Program-made: the position numbers and the translations under genes
Shown: positions 54,966 through 64,000 of the stretch, in pieces
How positions within the stretch are numbered: position 1 is the first letter of the stretch
How the letters are laid out: every line of letters starts with the position of its first letter
Assembly: GCF_900078305.2 (NCBI RefSeq)
Contig: NZ_LT546027.1
Span: forward strand, 62,001-126,000
DNA: 64,000 nt
Direction: 5' to 3'
Origin: Corynebacterium bouchesdurhonense
Lineage (GTDB): Bacteria > Actinomycetota > Actinomycetes > Mycobacteriales > Mycobacteriaceae
The notes under the pieces: model-generated
What the model saw: only the letters and a program-made list of their open reading frames with translations
The model's database searches: none
Told to the model about the DNA's origin: nothing

Positions 54966-55211
54966 CTAGTACTCGTCGACGTGGTTGACAATCTGCTGCG
55001 CGCGGTTGTAGTTCACAAACCCGCCCACCGCGGCCACGATGAAGCCGAGGATAAGCAGGAACCAGGAGTGGTTGGCCAGGAAGAACAGGATCACGCCGCC
55101 GGCGAGGCCGCCGCCGGCCCAGGCGACCGCGGAGTTCATGTACTTGCGCATCTGCTGCTTGCGCTGCTCGATGGGGTTATTGGGGCGGGGCTGCATGGTC
55201 ATGGCCGCCAT
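54966..55211 (-). CDS. Small membrane protein (81 aa)
   Basis: The 81-residue protein has a basic N-terminus (NPIEQRKQQMRKYMNSAV) and two hydrophobic segments (AWAGGGLAGGVILFFLA; FLLILGFIVAAVGGFVNY), ending NRAQQIVNHVDEY. I do not recognise the family. ATG 55211 (MAAMTM) or ATG 55202 may be used. It lies between the YigZ gene and the S4-domain gene on the same strand with short gaps, so one transcript is likely. Confidence 0.7.
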   Translation of the reverse strand: MAAMTMQPRPNNPIEQRKQQMRKYMNSAVAWAGGGLAGGVILFFLANHSWFLLILGFIVAAVGGFVNYNRAQQIVNHVDEY

Positions 55212-55237
55212 TCTAGTAGCACCGCCAGCGCCGCCGG

Positions 55238-55879
55238 TTACGCGTCAACCTCGATCCATCTGTGGCCGGCTGCCTTGGCTTCGGCTTGGCCTTGGGTGGA
55301 GGCTGCGAGGTGGGCGTCGATAAGCGGGCGCTCCCCCGGCGCGAAGGCGAGGGTGTAGCGCGCGAGCGAGCCGTACTCCACCCCCACAACGTCCACGCCG
55401 TGGACGCGTAGCTCGGCCTCTACGCGCCCTGCCTCGGCGTGCGGCAGGTTGACGGTGACCAGCTCGCGCACCACGCGGCGCCGGCGGCGGACCTGCGGTA
55501 ACGCGTCCGCCACCGCGTCGGTGTACGCGCTGACCAACCCTCCGGTGCCGAGCTTGACGCCGCCGAAGTAGCGGATCACCACGGCCGCCACGTCGAGCAT
55601 GCCGGAGCCTTTGAGCACTTCGAGCATGGGGCGCCCGGCGGTGCCGGAGGGCTCGCCGTCGTCGGAGGAGCGCTCGATGGGCTGCGCCCCCTCCACGTGG
55701 ACGACGAAGGCGGAGCAGTGGTGGCGCGCGTCGGGGTACGACTCGCGCGCGGCGTGGATCAGCGCGCGGGCATCGTCCTCGCTGCGCGCCCGGTCGATCC
55801 AGGTGATGAAGCGGGAGCGCTTCACCTCGAACTCGTGGGTGGTAAGGCCCTCGGCGGGCAGTTCGTATGAGGTGAGCAT
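55238..55879 (-). CDS. YigZ/IMPACT-family protein
   Basis: The 213-residue protein has the UPF0029/IMPACT signature: EFEVKRSRFITWIDRARSED, HHCSAFVV, SSDDGEPSGTAGRPMLEVL and VVIRYFGGVKLGTGGLVSAY, followed by a ferredoxin-like C-terminal domain. Homologues are linked to translation control or ribosome-associated stress; the exact reaction is unknown. ATG 55879 (MLTSYELPAEG) is chosen; an upstream ATG at 55900 lies in adapter-like sequence. A repeat copy at 55312-55337 encodes LIDAHL. Confidence 0.9.
   Translation of the reverse strand: MLTSYELPAEGLTTHEFEVKRSRFITWIDRARSEDDARALIHAARESYPDARHHCSAFVVHVEGAQPIERSSDDGEPSGTAGRPMLEVLKGSGMLDVAAVVIRYFGGVKLGTGGLVSAYTDAVADALPQVRRRRRVVRELVTVNLPHAEAGRVEAELRVHGVDVVGVEYGSLARYTLAFAPGERPLIDAHLAASTQGQAEAKAAGHRWIEVDA
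55312..55337 (+). repeat. Dispersed ~25-bp repeat, copy in yigZ
   Basis: GGGCGTCGATAAGCGGGCGC followed by TCCCCC. In gene sense it encodes PLIDAHL. Confidence 0.65.
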
Positions 55880-55890
55880 GGTGCGCTCAA

Positions 55891-56040
55891 TCCTATACAT
55901 CTTACGCTGCCGAAGATCTGACGCGTTTCAAAGTTGTTAGTGAGGGTATCACATACAAATTGAGTCAGGTAGTATTTGAAAATAAATCCATTAATATACA
56001 GTTCGAATCAACTTATTTTAGATGCTATCTAAAGCCAGGA
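55891..56040 (+). other. Adapter-like and AT-rich segment at the treZ 5' end
   Basis: Bases 55891-55916 match the Nextera adapter (TATAC, ATCT, ACGCTGCCGA) with three mismatches and a 2-base deletion. The next 120 bases (55921-56040) are only about one-third G+C by hand count, unlike everything around, and do not encode the expected TreZ N-terminus. It reads as foreign or spurious sequence. Confidence 0.65.
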
Positions 56041-56047
56041 GACGCCG

Positions 56048-57643
56048 GTGCCCGGCCAGCGCTACGCTTTCGCGCTTTTCGACGGCACCGCCTGGACCGC
56101 CCCCCTGCCGGACCCGCGCACCCGCCTGCAGCCCAACGGCGTGCACGGCCCCTCCGAGGTGGTGCCCGCGGACTTCGCCTGGACGGACGGGGGTTGGCGC
56201 GGCATCCCGCTGCGGGATCAGGTGCTCTACGAGCTGCACGTGGGCACCTTCACCCCGGAGGGCACCTTCGACGCGGCGGCGGCCAAGCTCGACCACCTTG
56301 TGGCGCTGGGCGTCAACGCGGTGGAGCTGATGCCGGTGCAGCCCTTCGCGGGCGCCCGGAACTGGGGGTACGACGGCGTGGATTGGTTTGCCGTGCACGA
56401 AGCCTACGGCGGGCCGGCGGGGCTGAAGCGGTTTGTGGACGCGGCCCACGCCCGCGGCCTCGCCGTGCTGCTGGACGTGGTGTACAACCACTTCGGCCCG
56501 GAGGGCAACTACAACGAGGCGTTCGGCCCCTACCTCACCGCCGGCAATACCGGCTGGGGCAACGTGGTGAACATCTCCGGCAGCGGGTCCGACGAGGTGC
56601 GCGCCTACATCCTCGACGCGGTGCGCCAGTGGCTGAACGAGTTCCACGTGGACGGGCTGCGCCTCGACGCGGTGCAGGCCTACGACGACCGCCGCGCCTT
56701 CTCCATCATGGAGGAGATCCGCGCCGTGGCGGACGAGGTGGCCGCGGCGACGGGCATCCCCCGCACCATCATCGGCGAGACGGACCAGAACGACCCGCGC
56801 ATTGTCAACGACGAATCCCGCGGCGGCTACGGCCTGTCCGCCCAGTGGCTCGACGACGTCCACCATGCCCTGCACACCCTGCTCACCGGCGAGCGGGAGC
56901 GCTACTACGTGGACTACGGCACGGTGGACATCCTCGCCGACACGCTGCGCCACGCCTACCGCTTCCGCGACACGTTCTCCACATTCCGGGGTCGCACCCA
57001 CGGCCGCCCGCTCGACCTCTCCCATGTCGCGCCGTGGCGCATGGTCACGTACACCACCAACCACGACCAGACGGGCAACAGGGCGGCTGGGGACCGGCCG
57101 TCGCAAAGCATGAAGCCCCACCAGCTCGCGCTGCGGGCGGCGACGATCCTCCTCTCCCCCTTTACCCCCATGCTGTTCATGGGCGAGGAGTTCGCGGCGC
57201 GCACCCCGTTCCCCTTCTTCGTGTCGCACTCCGACGCGGAGCTCAACCGCCTGACTCGTGAGGGGCGCATGCGGGAGTGGGGCGCGGGCGGCGCCGAGAT
57301 GCCCGACCCGAGCGCGGTGGAGACGTTCGAATCCGCCAAGCTTGACTGGGACTTCGACGCGGAGCAGCGCGAGATGCTCGAGGCGTACCGGCGGCTGCTT
57401 AAGATCCGGCGCGACCACGGCTTCAACCGCGACGACCTCCGCGAGCTGGAGGTCGAGCACGGCGGGGCGTGGCTGACCATGCGCGAGCGCGGCGGCGACG
57501 TGGTCTTCGCCGCCAACTACTCCGGCGCGGACGTTGAGGTGCCGGCGGGCGGCGAGCTGCTGTACTCCTTCACAAGCCCGCGCGTCGGCGAGGCGCAAAC
57601 GGTGCTGGACCCGTGGGGGTTCGCGGTGCTGCGTACCCGGTAA
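56048..57643 (+). CDS. treZ: Maltooligosyltrehalose trehalohydrolase TreZ, 5'-truncated
   Basis: TreZ releases trehalose from the product of TreY. The 531-residue frame contains LPDPRTRLQPNGVHGPSEVV, DVVYNHFGPEGNYNEAFGPY, DGLRLDAVQAYDDRR with the nucleophile Asp, TIIGETDQNDPRI with the acid Glu, and TNHDQTGNRAAGDRPS. About 60 residues of the N-terminal beta domain normally found before GQRYAFALF are missing and replaced by AT-rich DNA. GTG 56048 has AGGAG 6 bases upstream, but that may be coincidental. Depending on whether the junction is real, this is an assembly-truncated or a decayed gene. Confidence 0.85.
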   Translation: MPGQRYAFALFDGTAWTAPLPDPRTRLQPNGVHGPSEVVPADFAWTDGGWRGIPLRDQVLYELHVGTFTPEGTFDAAAAKLDHLVALGVNAVELMPVQPFAGARNWGYDGVDWFAVHEAYGGPAGLKRFVDAAHARGLAVLLDVVYNHFGPEGNYNEAFGPYLTAGNTGWGNVVNISGSGSDEVRAYILDAVRQWLNEFHVDGLRLDAVQAYDDRRAFSIMEEIRAVADEVAAATGIPRTIIGETDQNDPRIVNDESRGGYGLSAQWLDDVHHALHTLLTGERERYYVDYGTVDILADTLRHAYRFRDTFSTFRGRTHGRPLDLSHVAPWRMVTYTTNHDQTGNRAAGDRPSQSMKPHQLALRAATILLSPFTPMLFMGEEFAARTPFPFFVSHSDAELNRLTREGRMREWGAGGAEMPDPSAVETFESAKLDWDFDAEQREMLEAYRRLLKIRRDHGFNRDDLRELEVEHGGAWLTMRERGGDVVFAANYSGADVEVPAGGELLYSFTSPRVGEAQTVLDPWGFAVLRTR

Positions 57644-57668
57644 GCACCCGGTAAGCAGCCGCTAGCCG

Positions 57669-58976
57669 CTAGCCGGAGACGATGTACTCGTACTCCGGCG
57701 TGCCCGGCTCGAGGCGGCGGCACTCGATGGGCGACGCTTCCATGCGATCGAGAAGCGGGGTGAGGTCCGCCGCCCGGGTCAGTTCGAGGCCCACGAGCGC
57801 GGCGCCCGTCTCGCGGTTGTTCTTCTTCAGGTACTCAAAGAGCACGATGTCATCGTCCGGGCCGAGGATGTCCGTGAGGAAGGAGCGCAGCTGCCCCGGC
57901 TCCTGCGGGAAGTTGACCAAAAAGTAGTGGCGCAACCCCTGGTGCACCAGCGAGCGCTCCATCACCTCGGCGTAGCGCAGCACGTCATTGTTGCCGCCGG
58001 AGATCACGCACACCACCGTGGAGCCCGGCTTGATGTCGAACTTCTCCAGGCCCGCCACCGACAGCGCGCCCGCGGGCTCGGCGATGATGCCCTCGTTCTG
58101 GTACAGCGCCAGCATCTCGGTGCACACCGCACCCTCCTCGGCGCGGCGCAGGTCGATGCGGCTTTGGTTGCGCTCCGCCACCTCGTAGGGGAAGTCGCCG
58201 ATGCGCTTGACCGCGGCGCCGTCTACGAATGGGTCGATGCGCTCGAGCGTGACCGGCCCGCCGTTCGCTATGGCCGCCTGCAGTGACGCCGCACCGCTCG
58301 GCTCCACGCCCACCACCGCCGTGCGCGGCGACATGTCCGCCACGTAGGAGGTGATGCCGGCCAGCAGCCCGCCGCCGCCCACTGGCACCACGATGGTGTC
58401 CAGCTCGCGGCCGAGAACTGTCAGCTGCGCGAGCACCTCCGCCGCCACCGTGCCCTGGCCGATCACGGTGTCGCGGGCGTCAAAGGGCTCCACGATCGTC
58501 GCCCCGCGCTCGATCGCGTCCGCCCGCGCCGCCTGGGCGGCCTCGTCGAAGGTGTTGCCGGTGACCACGAGCTCGATGTTGTCGCCCCCGTGCACCCGGA
58601 TGCGGTCGCGCTTCTGCTTCGGCGTGGGCTTGGGCACGAAGATCTTGCCCTGGATGCCCAGCACACGGCAGGCGTAGGCCACGCCCTGGGCGTGGTTGCC
58701 CGCCGACGCCGCAACCACGCCCGCCTCCCGGTCCTTCTGGCTCAGCCCCGAGATGTTGTAGTACGCGCCCCGGATCTTGTAGGAGCGCACGTCCTGCAGG
58801 TCCTCGCGCTTGAGGTAGATGCGTGCACCGAACTTCTCGGACAGGCGCGGGCAGTACTGCAGCGGCGTCGGCTCGATCACCGAGGAAATCCGGGCCTGCG
58901 CCGCCTGGATGTCAGCGGCGCGCACCGCCTCGAACGCCGCTGCGTGGGTGCTGTCCTGCTCCATGCCTGTGCTCAT
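57669..58976 (-). CDS. ilvA: Threonine ammonia-lyase (threonine deaminase) IlvA
   Basis: IlvA converts threonine to 2-oxobutyrate for isoleucine synthesis. The 435-residue protein has the cofactor-lysine motif VRSYKIRGAYYNISGLSQ, SAGNHAQGVAYACRVLGIQG, VPVGGGGLLAGITSYV and SGGNNDVLRYAEV. The C-terminal part (HYFLVNFPQEPGQLRSFLTD) is a single ACT-like regulatory domain, the shorter form found in corynebacteria. ATG 58976 (MSTGMEQDS) is chosen as TAAGAT lies 8 bases upstream; the longer frame crosses the repeat at 59005. Confidence 0.96.
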   Translation of the reverse strand: MSTGMEQDSTHAAAFEAVRAADIQAAQARISSVIEPTPLQYCPRLSEKFGARIYLKREDLQDVRSYKIRGAYYNISGLSQKDREAGVVAASAGNHAQGVAYACRVLGIQGKIFVPKPTPKQKRDRIRVHGGDNIELVVTGNTFDEAAQAARADAIERGATIVEPFDARDTVIGQGTVAAEVLAQLTVLGRELDTIVVPVGGGGLLAGITSYVADMSPRTAVVGVEPSGAASLQAAIANGGPVTLERIDPFVDGAAVKRIGDFPYEVAERNQSRIDLRRAEEGAVCTEMLALYQNEGIIAEPAGALSVAGLEKFDIKPGSTVVCVISGGNNDVLRYAEVMERSLVHQGLRHYFLVNFPQEPGQLRSFLTDILGPDDDIVLFEYLKKNNRETGAALVGLELTRAADLTPLLDRMEASPIECRRLEPGTPEYEYIVSG

Positions 58977-58984
58977 GGGGACCA

Positions 58985-58990
58985 ATCTTA
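58985..58990 (-). promoter_or_regulatory. Putative -10 box of ilvA
   Basis: TAAGAT on the minus strand lies 8 bases before ATG 58976, a leaderless position. Confidence 0.45.
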
Positions 58991-59004
58991 AACCCTCGCC
59001 AAAC

Positions 59005-59031
59005 GGGGGCTTTCGCTTGCCGACGCTCCCC
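59005..59031 (+). repeat. Dispersed ~25-bp repeat, ilvA upstream region
   Basis: G-run, CTTTCGCTTGCCGACGCTCC and CC. It sits 15 bases upstream of the ilvA -10 box, between divergent genes. Confidence 0.75.
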
Positions 59032-59106
59032 GTCACTGTATTTCCCCACCAATACTGCTAAGTTTCTAGCCAGGTTTGACGCACTCCCCTTGTTCCCAGA
59101 AGGTAG

Positions 59107-59481
59107 ATGTTCATGAATTCCCGTACCGCTCTCGCCGTGCTGACCACCGCGGGCCTGTGCCTCGGCGGCGTTGCCACCGCCCACGCCGACGGCACCACCA
59201 CGCCCGTCGCTAGCAGCACGTCTACCACCACGGTCACTGAGGTAGCCCCCACGTCCACGGTGACGGTGACCAAGGACCCGACTGTCAGCGACAAGATCGT
59301 CGCCGCCAGCACCCTGAGCGAGGAGGGCCAGAAGTTCTTCACCGTGCTGAGCACCGTCATCGCGGTCCTCGGCGGCCTCACCCAGGTCGCGGCCATCGTT
59401 GTCGCCGCGAACCCGCAGATCGGCGTGGATGTGGCCGTGCAGATCACCAACTGGCTGAACCAGATGGGCATCCGCTTCTAG
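59107..59481 (+). CDS. Small secreted protein (124 aa)
   Basis: The protein has a signal peptide (RTALAVLTTAGLCLGGVATA) with a likely cleavage at AHA-D, a Thr/Val-rich stretch, and a C-terminal hydrophobic helix (FFTVLSTVIAVLGGLTQVAA) followed by NPQIGVDVAVQITNWLNQMG. It resembles the many small exported helical proteins of corynebacterial envelopes but matches none I know, and no porin function is claimed. ATG 59107 or ATG 59113 may start it. It is convergent with dnaE1, 6 bases apart. Confidence 0.75.
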   Translation: MFMNSRTALAVLTTAGLCLGGVATAHADGTTTPVASSTSTTTVTEVAPTSTVTVTKDPTVSDKIVAASTLSEEGQKFFTVLSTVIAVLGGLTQVAAIVVAANPQIGVDVAVQITNWLNQMGIRF

Positions 59482-59487
59482 TAGCCG

Positions 59488-62400
59488 CTACCCCAGGATG
59501 CCGGGGCCCATGGTCGCCTTCAGGTCCCCCATCAGGCTGGCGGAGCGGTCCACGCGCAGGTGGTCGCCCAGCACGAGGAGCTGACTGCGGTCCCCGTTGA
59601 CCAGGTTGAGGTAGACGTCGGTGTCGCCCGGGTTGGTCGACAGCACCTGCTTGAGCCTGGCGATGTTCTCCACCGTGCACTGGTCCGTGCGCATGGTGAG
59701 CCGCAGGGGCAGGCCGGCACCGTTCCCAGGCCCGAGCTCGGGCACCTTCACGTCGTCCCCGAACAGGCTCATCCGCTCGTCGCGGATGGACACGTGCGCC
59801 TTGACCAGGATGATGTTGTCCTCCACAATCTGCGGTGCCACCAGGGCGTAGACCTTGTTAAACAGCAGCACCTCCACCTGCGCGCCGTGGTGGTCCTCGA
59901 TGGTCACGATCGCCCACGGCGAGCCGTCCTTCTTAGAGAAGCGCCTGTCCACCGACGAAATGAGGCCGCCGATGGTCACCTCCGCGCCGTGGCGCAGCTC
60001 GCCCGCCAGGACGGTGGTCAGCTCTGTGTCGGTCTGGGCCTCGAGCGCCTCCTCGAAGCCGTCGAGCGGGTGGCCCGAGACGTAGAGGCCGAGCATCTCG
60101 CGCTCGAGTGCGAGCTTGTGCTTCTTGTCCCACTCGTCGTCAGGGACCTCGATGGCGAAGGCGGATCCCGCCCCCTCCTCGTCCCCGGCGAGGGCCGCGA
60201 AGAGGTCAAACTGGCCCTTGTCTGCTGCCTTCTTGGTGGAGAGCACGGAGTCGACGGCGTCCTCCTCGATCAGCATGAGGCCCTTGCGCGGGTGGCCGAG
60301 GGAGTCGAAGGCGCCGGCCTTGATCAGGGACTCGGTGATGCGCTTGTTGCAGGCCAGCAGCTCGATCTTGTCCAGGTAGTCGGAGAAGCTGGTGAAGTTG
60401 CCCTTTGTGCGGCGGGTCTCTTTGATGGATTCCACCACCTCCGAGCCCACATTGCGGATCGCGGCCAGGCCGTAGCGCACGTCCTCGCCCACAGCGACGA
60501 AGTTCTCCTCCGACTCGTTGATGTCCGGCTGCAACACGCTCACACCCATGTGCCGGCAATCCGCGAGGTAGATGGCGGACTTGTCCTTCTTGTCCCCCAC
60601 GGACGTCAAAAGCGCCGCCAAGTACTCGGCGGTGTAGTTCGCCTTCATGAAGGCGGTCCAGTAGGACACCAGGGCGTAGCCGGCGGCGTGGGACTTGTTG
60701 AACGCGTAGGACGCGAAGGGCTCGATCGTGCCCCACAGCGCGTCCACCGCGTCCTTGGAGTAGCCGTTGGAGAACATGCCCTGGGAGAACTTCTCGTACT
60801 GCTGCGCCAGCACCTCGGGCTTCTTCTTACCCATGGCCTTGCGGAAGCCGTCCGCCTCGCCGGCCGTATAGTTGGCCACCTTCTGTGAGATGCGCATGAT
60901 CTGCTCTTGGTAGACGATCAGGCCGTACGTCTCGTCCAGGATCTCGCGCAGCGGTTCCTCCAACTCCGGGTGGATCGGGGTGATGGGCTTGCGCCCGTTC
61001 TTACGATCCGCGTAGTCCCAGTGGGCGTTCACGCCCATCGGGCCCGGGCGGTAGAGCGCCAGCGAGGCCACGATGTCGTTGAAGCCGGTCGGGCGCATCC
61101 GCTTGAGCAGCTCCTGCATGCCGCCCGAGTCGAGCTGGAACACGCCGAGGGTGTCGCCCCGCGAGAGCAGCTCGTAGACCTTCTCGTTGTCGGTGTCCAG
61201 GCCCTCCAGGTCGAGGGTCTCGCCCCGGTTCTTCTCCACGTTCTCCAGCGCGTCGCCCAGCACGGTCAGGTTGCGCAGGCCCAGAAAGTCCATCTTCAAC
61301 AGCCCGATGGACTCGCACGCCGGGTAGTCCCAGCCGGTGATCAGCGCGCCGTCCGCAGGGCGCTTCCACATCGGGATGTGGTCCATCAGGGGCACCGACG
61401 CCATGATCACCGCGCAGGCGTGCACACCCGCCTGGCGTACCACGCCCTCCAAGCCGCGGGCGGTCTCGTAGATCTTCGACACGTCCGGGTCGGTCTCGAT
61501 CAATGAACGTACCTCGGCGGCCTCGGCGTAGCGCGCGTGCTTCGGGTCGGTGATGCCGGCCAGCGGGATGTCCTTGGCCATGATGGTCGGCGGCAACGCC
61601 GCGTTGATGCGGTCCGCCATCTGGAAACCGGGCTGGCCGAAGTTCACCTTGGCCGAGTCCTTGATGGCCTGCTTCGTCTTCACGGTGCCGAACGTGATCA
61701 CCTGGGCGATCTTGTCCTCGCCCCAGCGCTGGGCGGCGTAGTTGATCATCTCGGTGCGGCGGCGGTCATCGAAGTCGATATCGATATCGGGCGCTGACGG
61801 GCGCTCCGGGTTCAGGAACCGCTCGAAGAGCAGGCCGTGCTCCATGGGGTCGATGTTGGTGATGGTCAGCGCATACGCCACCAACGAGCCCGCGGCCGAT
61901 CCACGGCCGGGACCTACGCGGATGCCCACCTCGCGCGCGTGCTTGATCAGCTCGGCCACGATGAGGAAGTAGGAGGGGTAGCCCTTCATGTCGATGACCT
62001 CGACCTCGTAGCGGGCGCGGGAGACGTACTCCTCCGGCACCTCGCCACCGTCGAAGCGGTCCTTGAGGCCCCTCATGACCTCCTCCATGAGCCAGGAGGT
62101 CGGCGTGTGCCCCTCGGGCACGTCGGCGATGGGCATGCGGTCGTGCGGGTGCTCCTCCCACAGCTCCCCGTAGTCGCCCACGCGCTCCGCGATCCACAGC
62201 GTGTTGTCGCACCCGTCCGGCACCGTGGAATCCCACAGCTCGCGCATCTGCTCGGCGGACTTGATGTAGTAGCCCGTGCCGTCGAACTTGAAGCGGTCCG
62301 GGTCCATCAGCGTCTTGCCCGTCTGCACGCACAACATTGCCTCGTGCGCGGGCGCTTGGGATTCGAGCACGTAGTGGCAGTCATTGGTCACCAACGGCGG

Positions 62401-63048
62401 CAGCCCCAGGGTCTCGCCGATACGCAGCAGGTCCTCGCGCACGCGGCGCTCGATGTGCAGGCCGTGGTCCATCAGCTCGAGGAAGTAGTTGTCCTTGCCG
62501 TAGATGTCTTGCCACATCGCGGCCGCCTCGAGCGCCTGGTCGTATTGCCCCAGGCGCAGCCGAGTCTGTACGTCGCCCGAGGGGCAGCCGGTGGTGGCGA
62601 TGATGCCGTCGGCGTGCTCCGCAATCAGCTCCGCGTCCATCCGCGGCCACTTGCCCAGCTGCCCCTCGTAGCTCGCCAGCGAGGAGAGCTTGAACAGGTT
62701 GCGCAGCCCCGTCGCGTTTTCCGCCAGCATGGTTTGGTGCAGGTACGCACCGGAGGCGGACACGTCGTCGGATTTCTGGTCGGGCGTGCCCCAGAGCTGG
62801 CGCTTCTTGTCAAAGCGGCTGCCGGGCGCCATGTACGCCTCGATGCCGATGATCGGCTTGATACCGGCGTCAACCATGCGCCGGTAAAACGCGTTGGAGC
62901 CGAACATGTTGCCGTGGTCGGTCATCCCCACCGCGGGCATACCCTGGCGCGCGACCTCCTCCGCCAGCAGGTCCACTTTGGCCATGCCGTCGAGCATGGA
63001 GAACTCGGTGTGGTTGTGCAGGTGCACGAAGGAGGAGTGTTTGGCCAT
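59488..63048 (-). CDS. dnaE1: DNA polymerase III alpha subunit DnaE1
   Basis: DnaE1 is the replicative polymerase. The 1186-residue protein starts with a PHP domain ([36 protein letters not shown]), then the polymerase core with the catalytic aspartates in [15 protein letters not shown] and [18 protein letters not shown], helix-hairpin-helix elements, and a C-terminal OB fold ([20 protein letters not shown]). ATG 63048 ([13 protein letters not shown]) is chosen because TATGAT lies exactly 7 bases upstream; ATG 63060 and 63057 are alternatives overlapping that box. A hairpin separates it from the permease gene upstream. Confidence 0.97.
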   Translation of the reverse strand: MAKHSSFVHLHNHTEFSMLDGMAKVDLLAEEVARQGMPAVGMTDHGNMFGSNAFYRRMVDAGIKPIIGIEAYMAPGSRFDKKRQLWGTPDQKSDDVSASGAYLHQTMLAENATGLRNLFKLSSLASYEGQLGKWPRMDAELIAEHADGIIATTGCPSGDVQTRLRLGQYDQALEAAAMWQDIYGKDNYFLELMDHGLHIERRVREDLLRIGETLGLPPLVTNDCHYVLESQAPAHEAMLCVQTGKTLMDPDRFKFDGTGYYIKSAEQMRELWDSTVPDGCDNTLWIAERVGDYGELWEEHPHDRMPIADVPEGHTPTSWLMEEVMRGLKDRFDGGEVPEEYVSRARYEVEVIDMKGYPSYFLIVAELIKHAREVGIRVGPGRGSAAGSLVAYALTITNIDPMEHGLLFERFLNPERPSAPDIDIDFDDRRRTEMINYAAQRWGEDKIAQVITFGTVKTKQAIKDSAKVNFGQPGFQMADRINAALPPTIMAKDIPLAGITDPKHARYAEAAEVRSLIETDPDVSKIYETARGLEGVVRQAGVHACAVIMASVPLMDHIPMWKRPADGALITGWDYPACESIGLLKMDFLGLRNLTVLGDALENVEKNRGETLDLEGLDTDNEKVYELLSRGDTLGVFQLDSGGMQELLKRMRPTGFNDIVASLALYRPGPMGVNAHWDYADRKNGRKPITPIHPELEEPLREILDETYGLIVYQEQIMRISQKVANYTAGEADGFRKAMGKKKPEVLAQQYEKFSQGMFSNGYSKDAVDALWGTIEPFASYAFNKSHAAGYALVSYWTAFMKANYTAEYLAALLTSVGDKKDKSAIYLADCRHMGVSVLQPDINESEENFVAVGEDVRYGLAAIRNVGSEVVESIKETRRTKGNFTSFSDYLDKIELLACNKRITESLIKAGAFDSLGHPRKGLMLIEEDAVDSVLSTKKAADKGQFDLFAALAGDEEGAGSAFAIEVPDDEWDKKHKLALEREMLGLYVSGHPLDGFEEALEAQTDTELTTVLAGELRHGAEVTIGGLISSVDRRFSKKDGSPWAIVTIEDHHGAQVEVLLFNKVYALVAPQIVEDNIILVKAHVSIRDERMSLFGDDVKVPELGPGNGAGLPLRLTMRTDQCTVENIARLKQVLSTNPGDTDVYLNLVNGDRSQLLVLGDHLRVDRSASLMGDLKATMGPGILG

Positions 63049-63055
63049 GCCCGCC

Positions 63056-63061
63056 ATCATA
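63056..63061 (-). promoter_or_regulatory. Putative -10 box of leaderless dnaE1 mRNA
   Basis: TATGAT on the minus strand, 5 of 6 to TATAAT, lies exactly 7 bases before ATG 63048. Confidence 0.55.
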
Positions 63062-63087
63062 TCGGCGGTGCCGACGCGCTCAGAAAT

Positions 63088-63125
63088 GATCGTCGATTAG
63101 CACGAGCTTGTGCTTTTCGACGATC
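63088..63125. terminator. Inverted-repeat hairpin between permease gene and dnaE1
   Basis: Arms GATCGTCGATTAGCAC and GTGCTTTTCGACGATC (14 of 16 pairs) flank a 6-base loop. The right arm belongs to a dispersed-repeat copy (63104-63130), and the left arm looks like a second, inverted half-copy. It would end transcription of the permease gene. Confidence 0.65.
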
Positions 63126-63128
63126 CCC

Positions 63129-63130
<2 letters not shown>
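63104..63130 (+). repeat. Dispersed ~25-bp repeat, copy after permease gene
   Basis: GAGCTTGTGCTTTTCGACGA followed by a C-run. Forms one arm of the hairpin at 63088-63125. Confidence 0.65.

Positions 63131-64000
<870 letters not shown>

Noticed and set aside
57096..57119. Repeat-like sequence in treZ (GTCGCAAAGC before GAAGCCCC)
   Set aside because: Fair match, but the encoded GDRPSQSM is near a conserved TreZ motif; too degenerate to count.

Overview
The window is about 67% G+C chromosomal DNA from an actinobacterium, and gene order points to Corynebacterium. Supporting signs are a hisDCB / MFS gene / hisHA-impA-hisFI block ending in a TIGR02234-type membrane protein and a trpC-like gene beside lgt and pyk; a SepIVA-YceD-RNase III-Fpg series; treY followed directly by a RelS-type small alarmone synthetase; a DUF4921 protein; and many TANNNT boxes 7-9 bases before start codons (leaderless transcription). 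I cannot name the species. I see no tRNA, rRNA or CRISPR array.

Layout. 1-3204 (minus): tex, trmD, rimM, rpsP. 3577-5745 (plus): an OafA-type acyltransferase. 5753-13365 (minus): ffh, ftsY, a small lipoprotein and smc. 13448-14820 (plus): a three-gene island I read as a toxin-antitoxin-chaperone (TAC) module, a RelE/HigB-type toxin, an XRE antitoxin with a C-terminal tail, and a SecB-like chaperone. 14904-21659 (minus): flavin reductase, acylphosphatase, Na+/alanine symporter, mutM, rnc, yceD, sepIVA-like, gdhA. 21846-30001 mostly plus: glycerate kinase, a DUF4921 protein, glycogen phosphorylase and a PABA set (pabAB, pabC) that is broken twice. 29998-45761 (minus): a UvrA-like ATPase, pyk, lgt, trpC-like, the his cluster, a DUF2567-like membrane protein and a lipoprotein. 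45938-54548 (plus): a TetR regulator, glgX, an exonuclease-BRCT protein, treY and relS. The rest holds an S4-domain protein, a YigZ/IMPACT protein, a 5'-truncated treZ, ilvA, a small secreted protein, dnaE1 and the end of a MacB/FtsX permease.

Functional themes are SRP targeting (ffh, ftsY), chromosome organisation (smc), glycogen and trehalose turnover (glgP, glgX, treY, treZ), histidine synthesis with its own palindromic operator, PABA synthesis and replication (dnaE1).

Three window-wide observations matter. (1) The TAC module has the same gene order as the M. tuberculosis Rv1955-Rv1957 system. (2) A dispersed ~25-base repeat with core GCTTNTCGACGC between a G-run and a C-run occurs about 17 times, both between genes and inside reading frames. 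(3) The four clearly disrupted places (pabB, pabC, the DUF2567-like gene and the 5' end of treZ) each contain sequence resembling the Nextera/Tn5 sequencing adapter. Those 'pseudogenes' are therefore probably assembly artefacts; for the DUF2567-like gene I can reconstruct an intact frame. A one-base frameshift in the ffh tail is a separate case.
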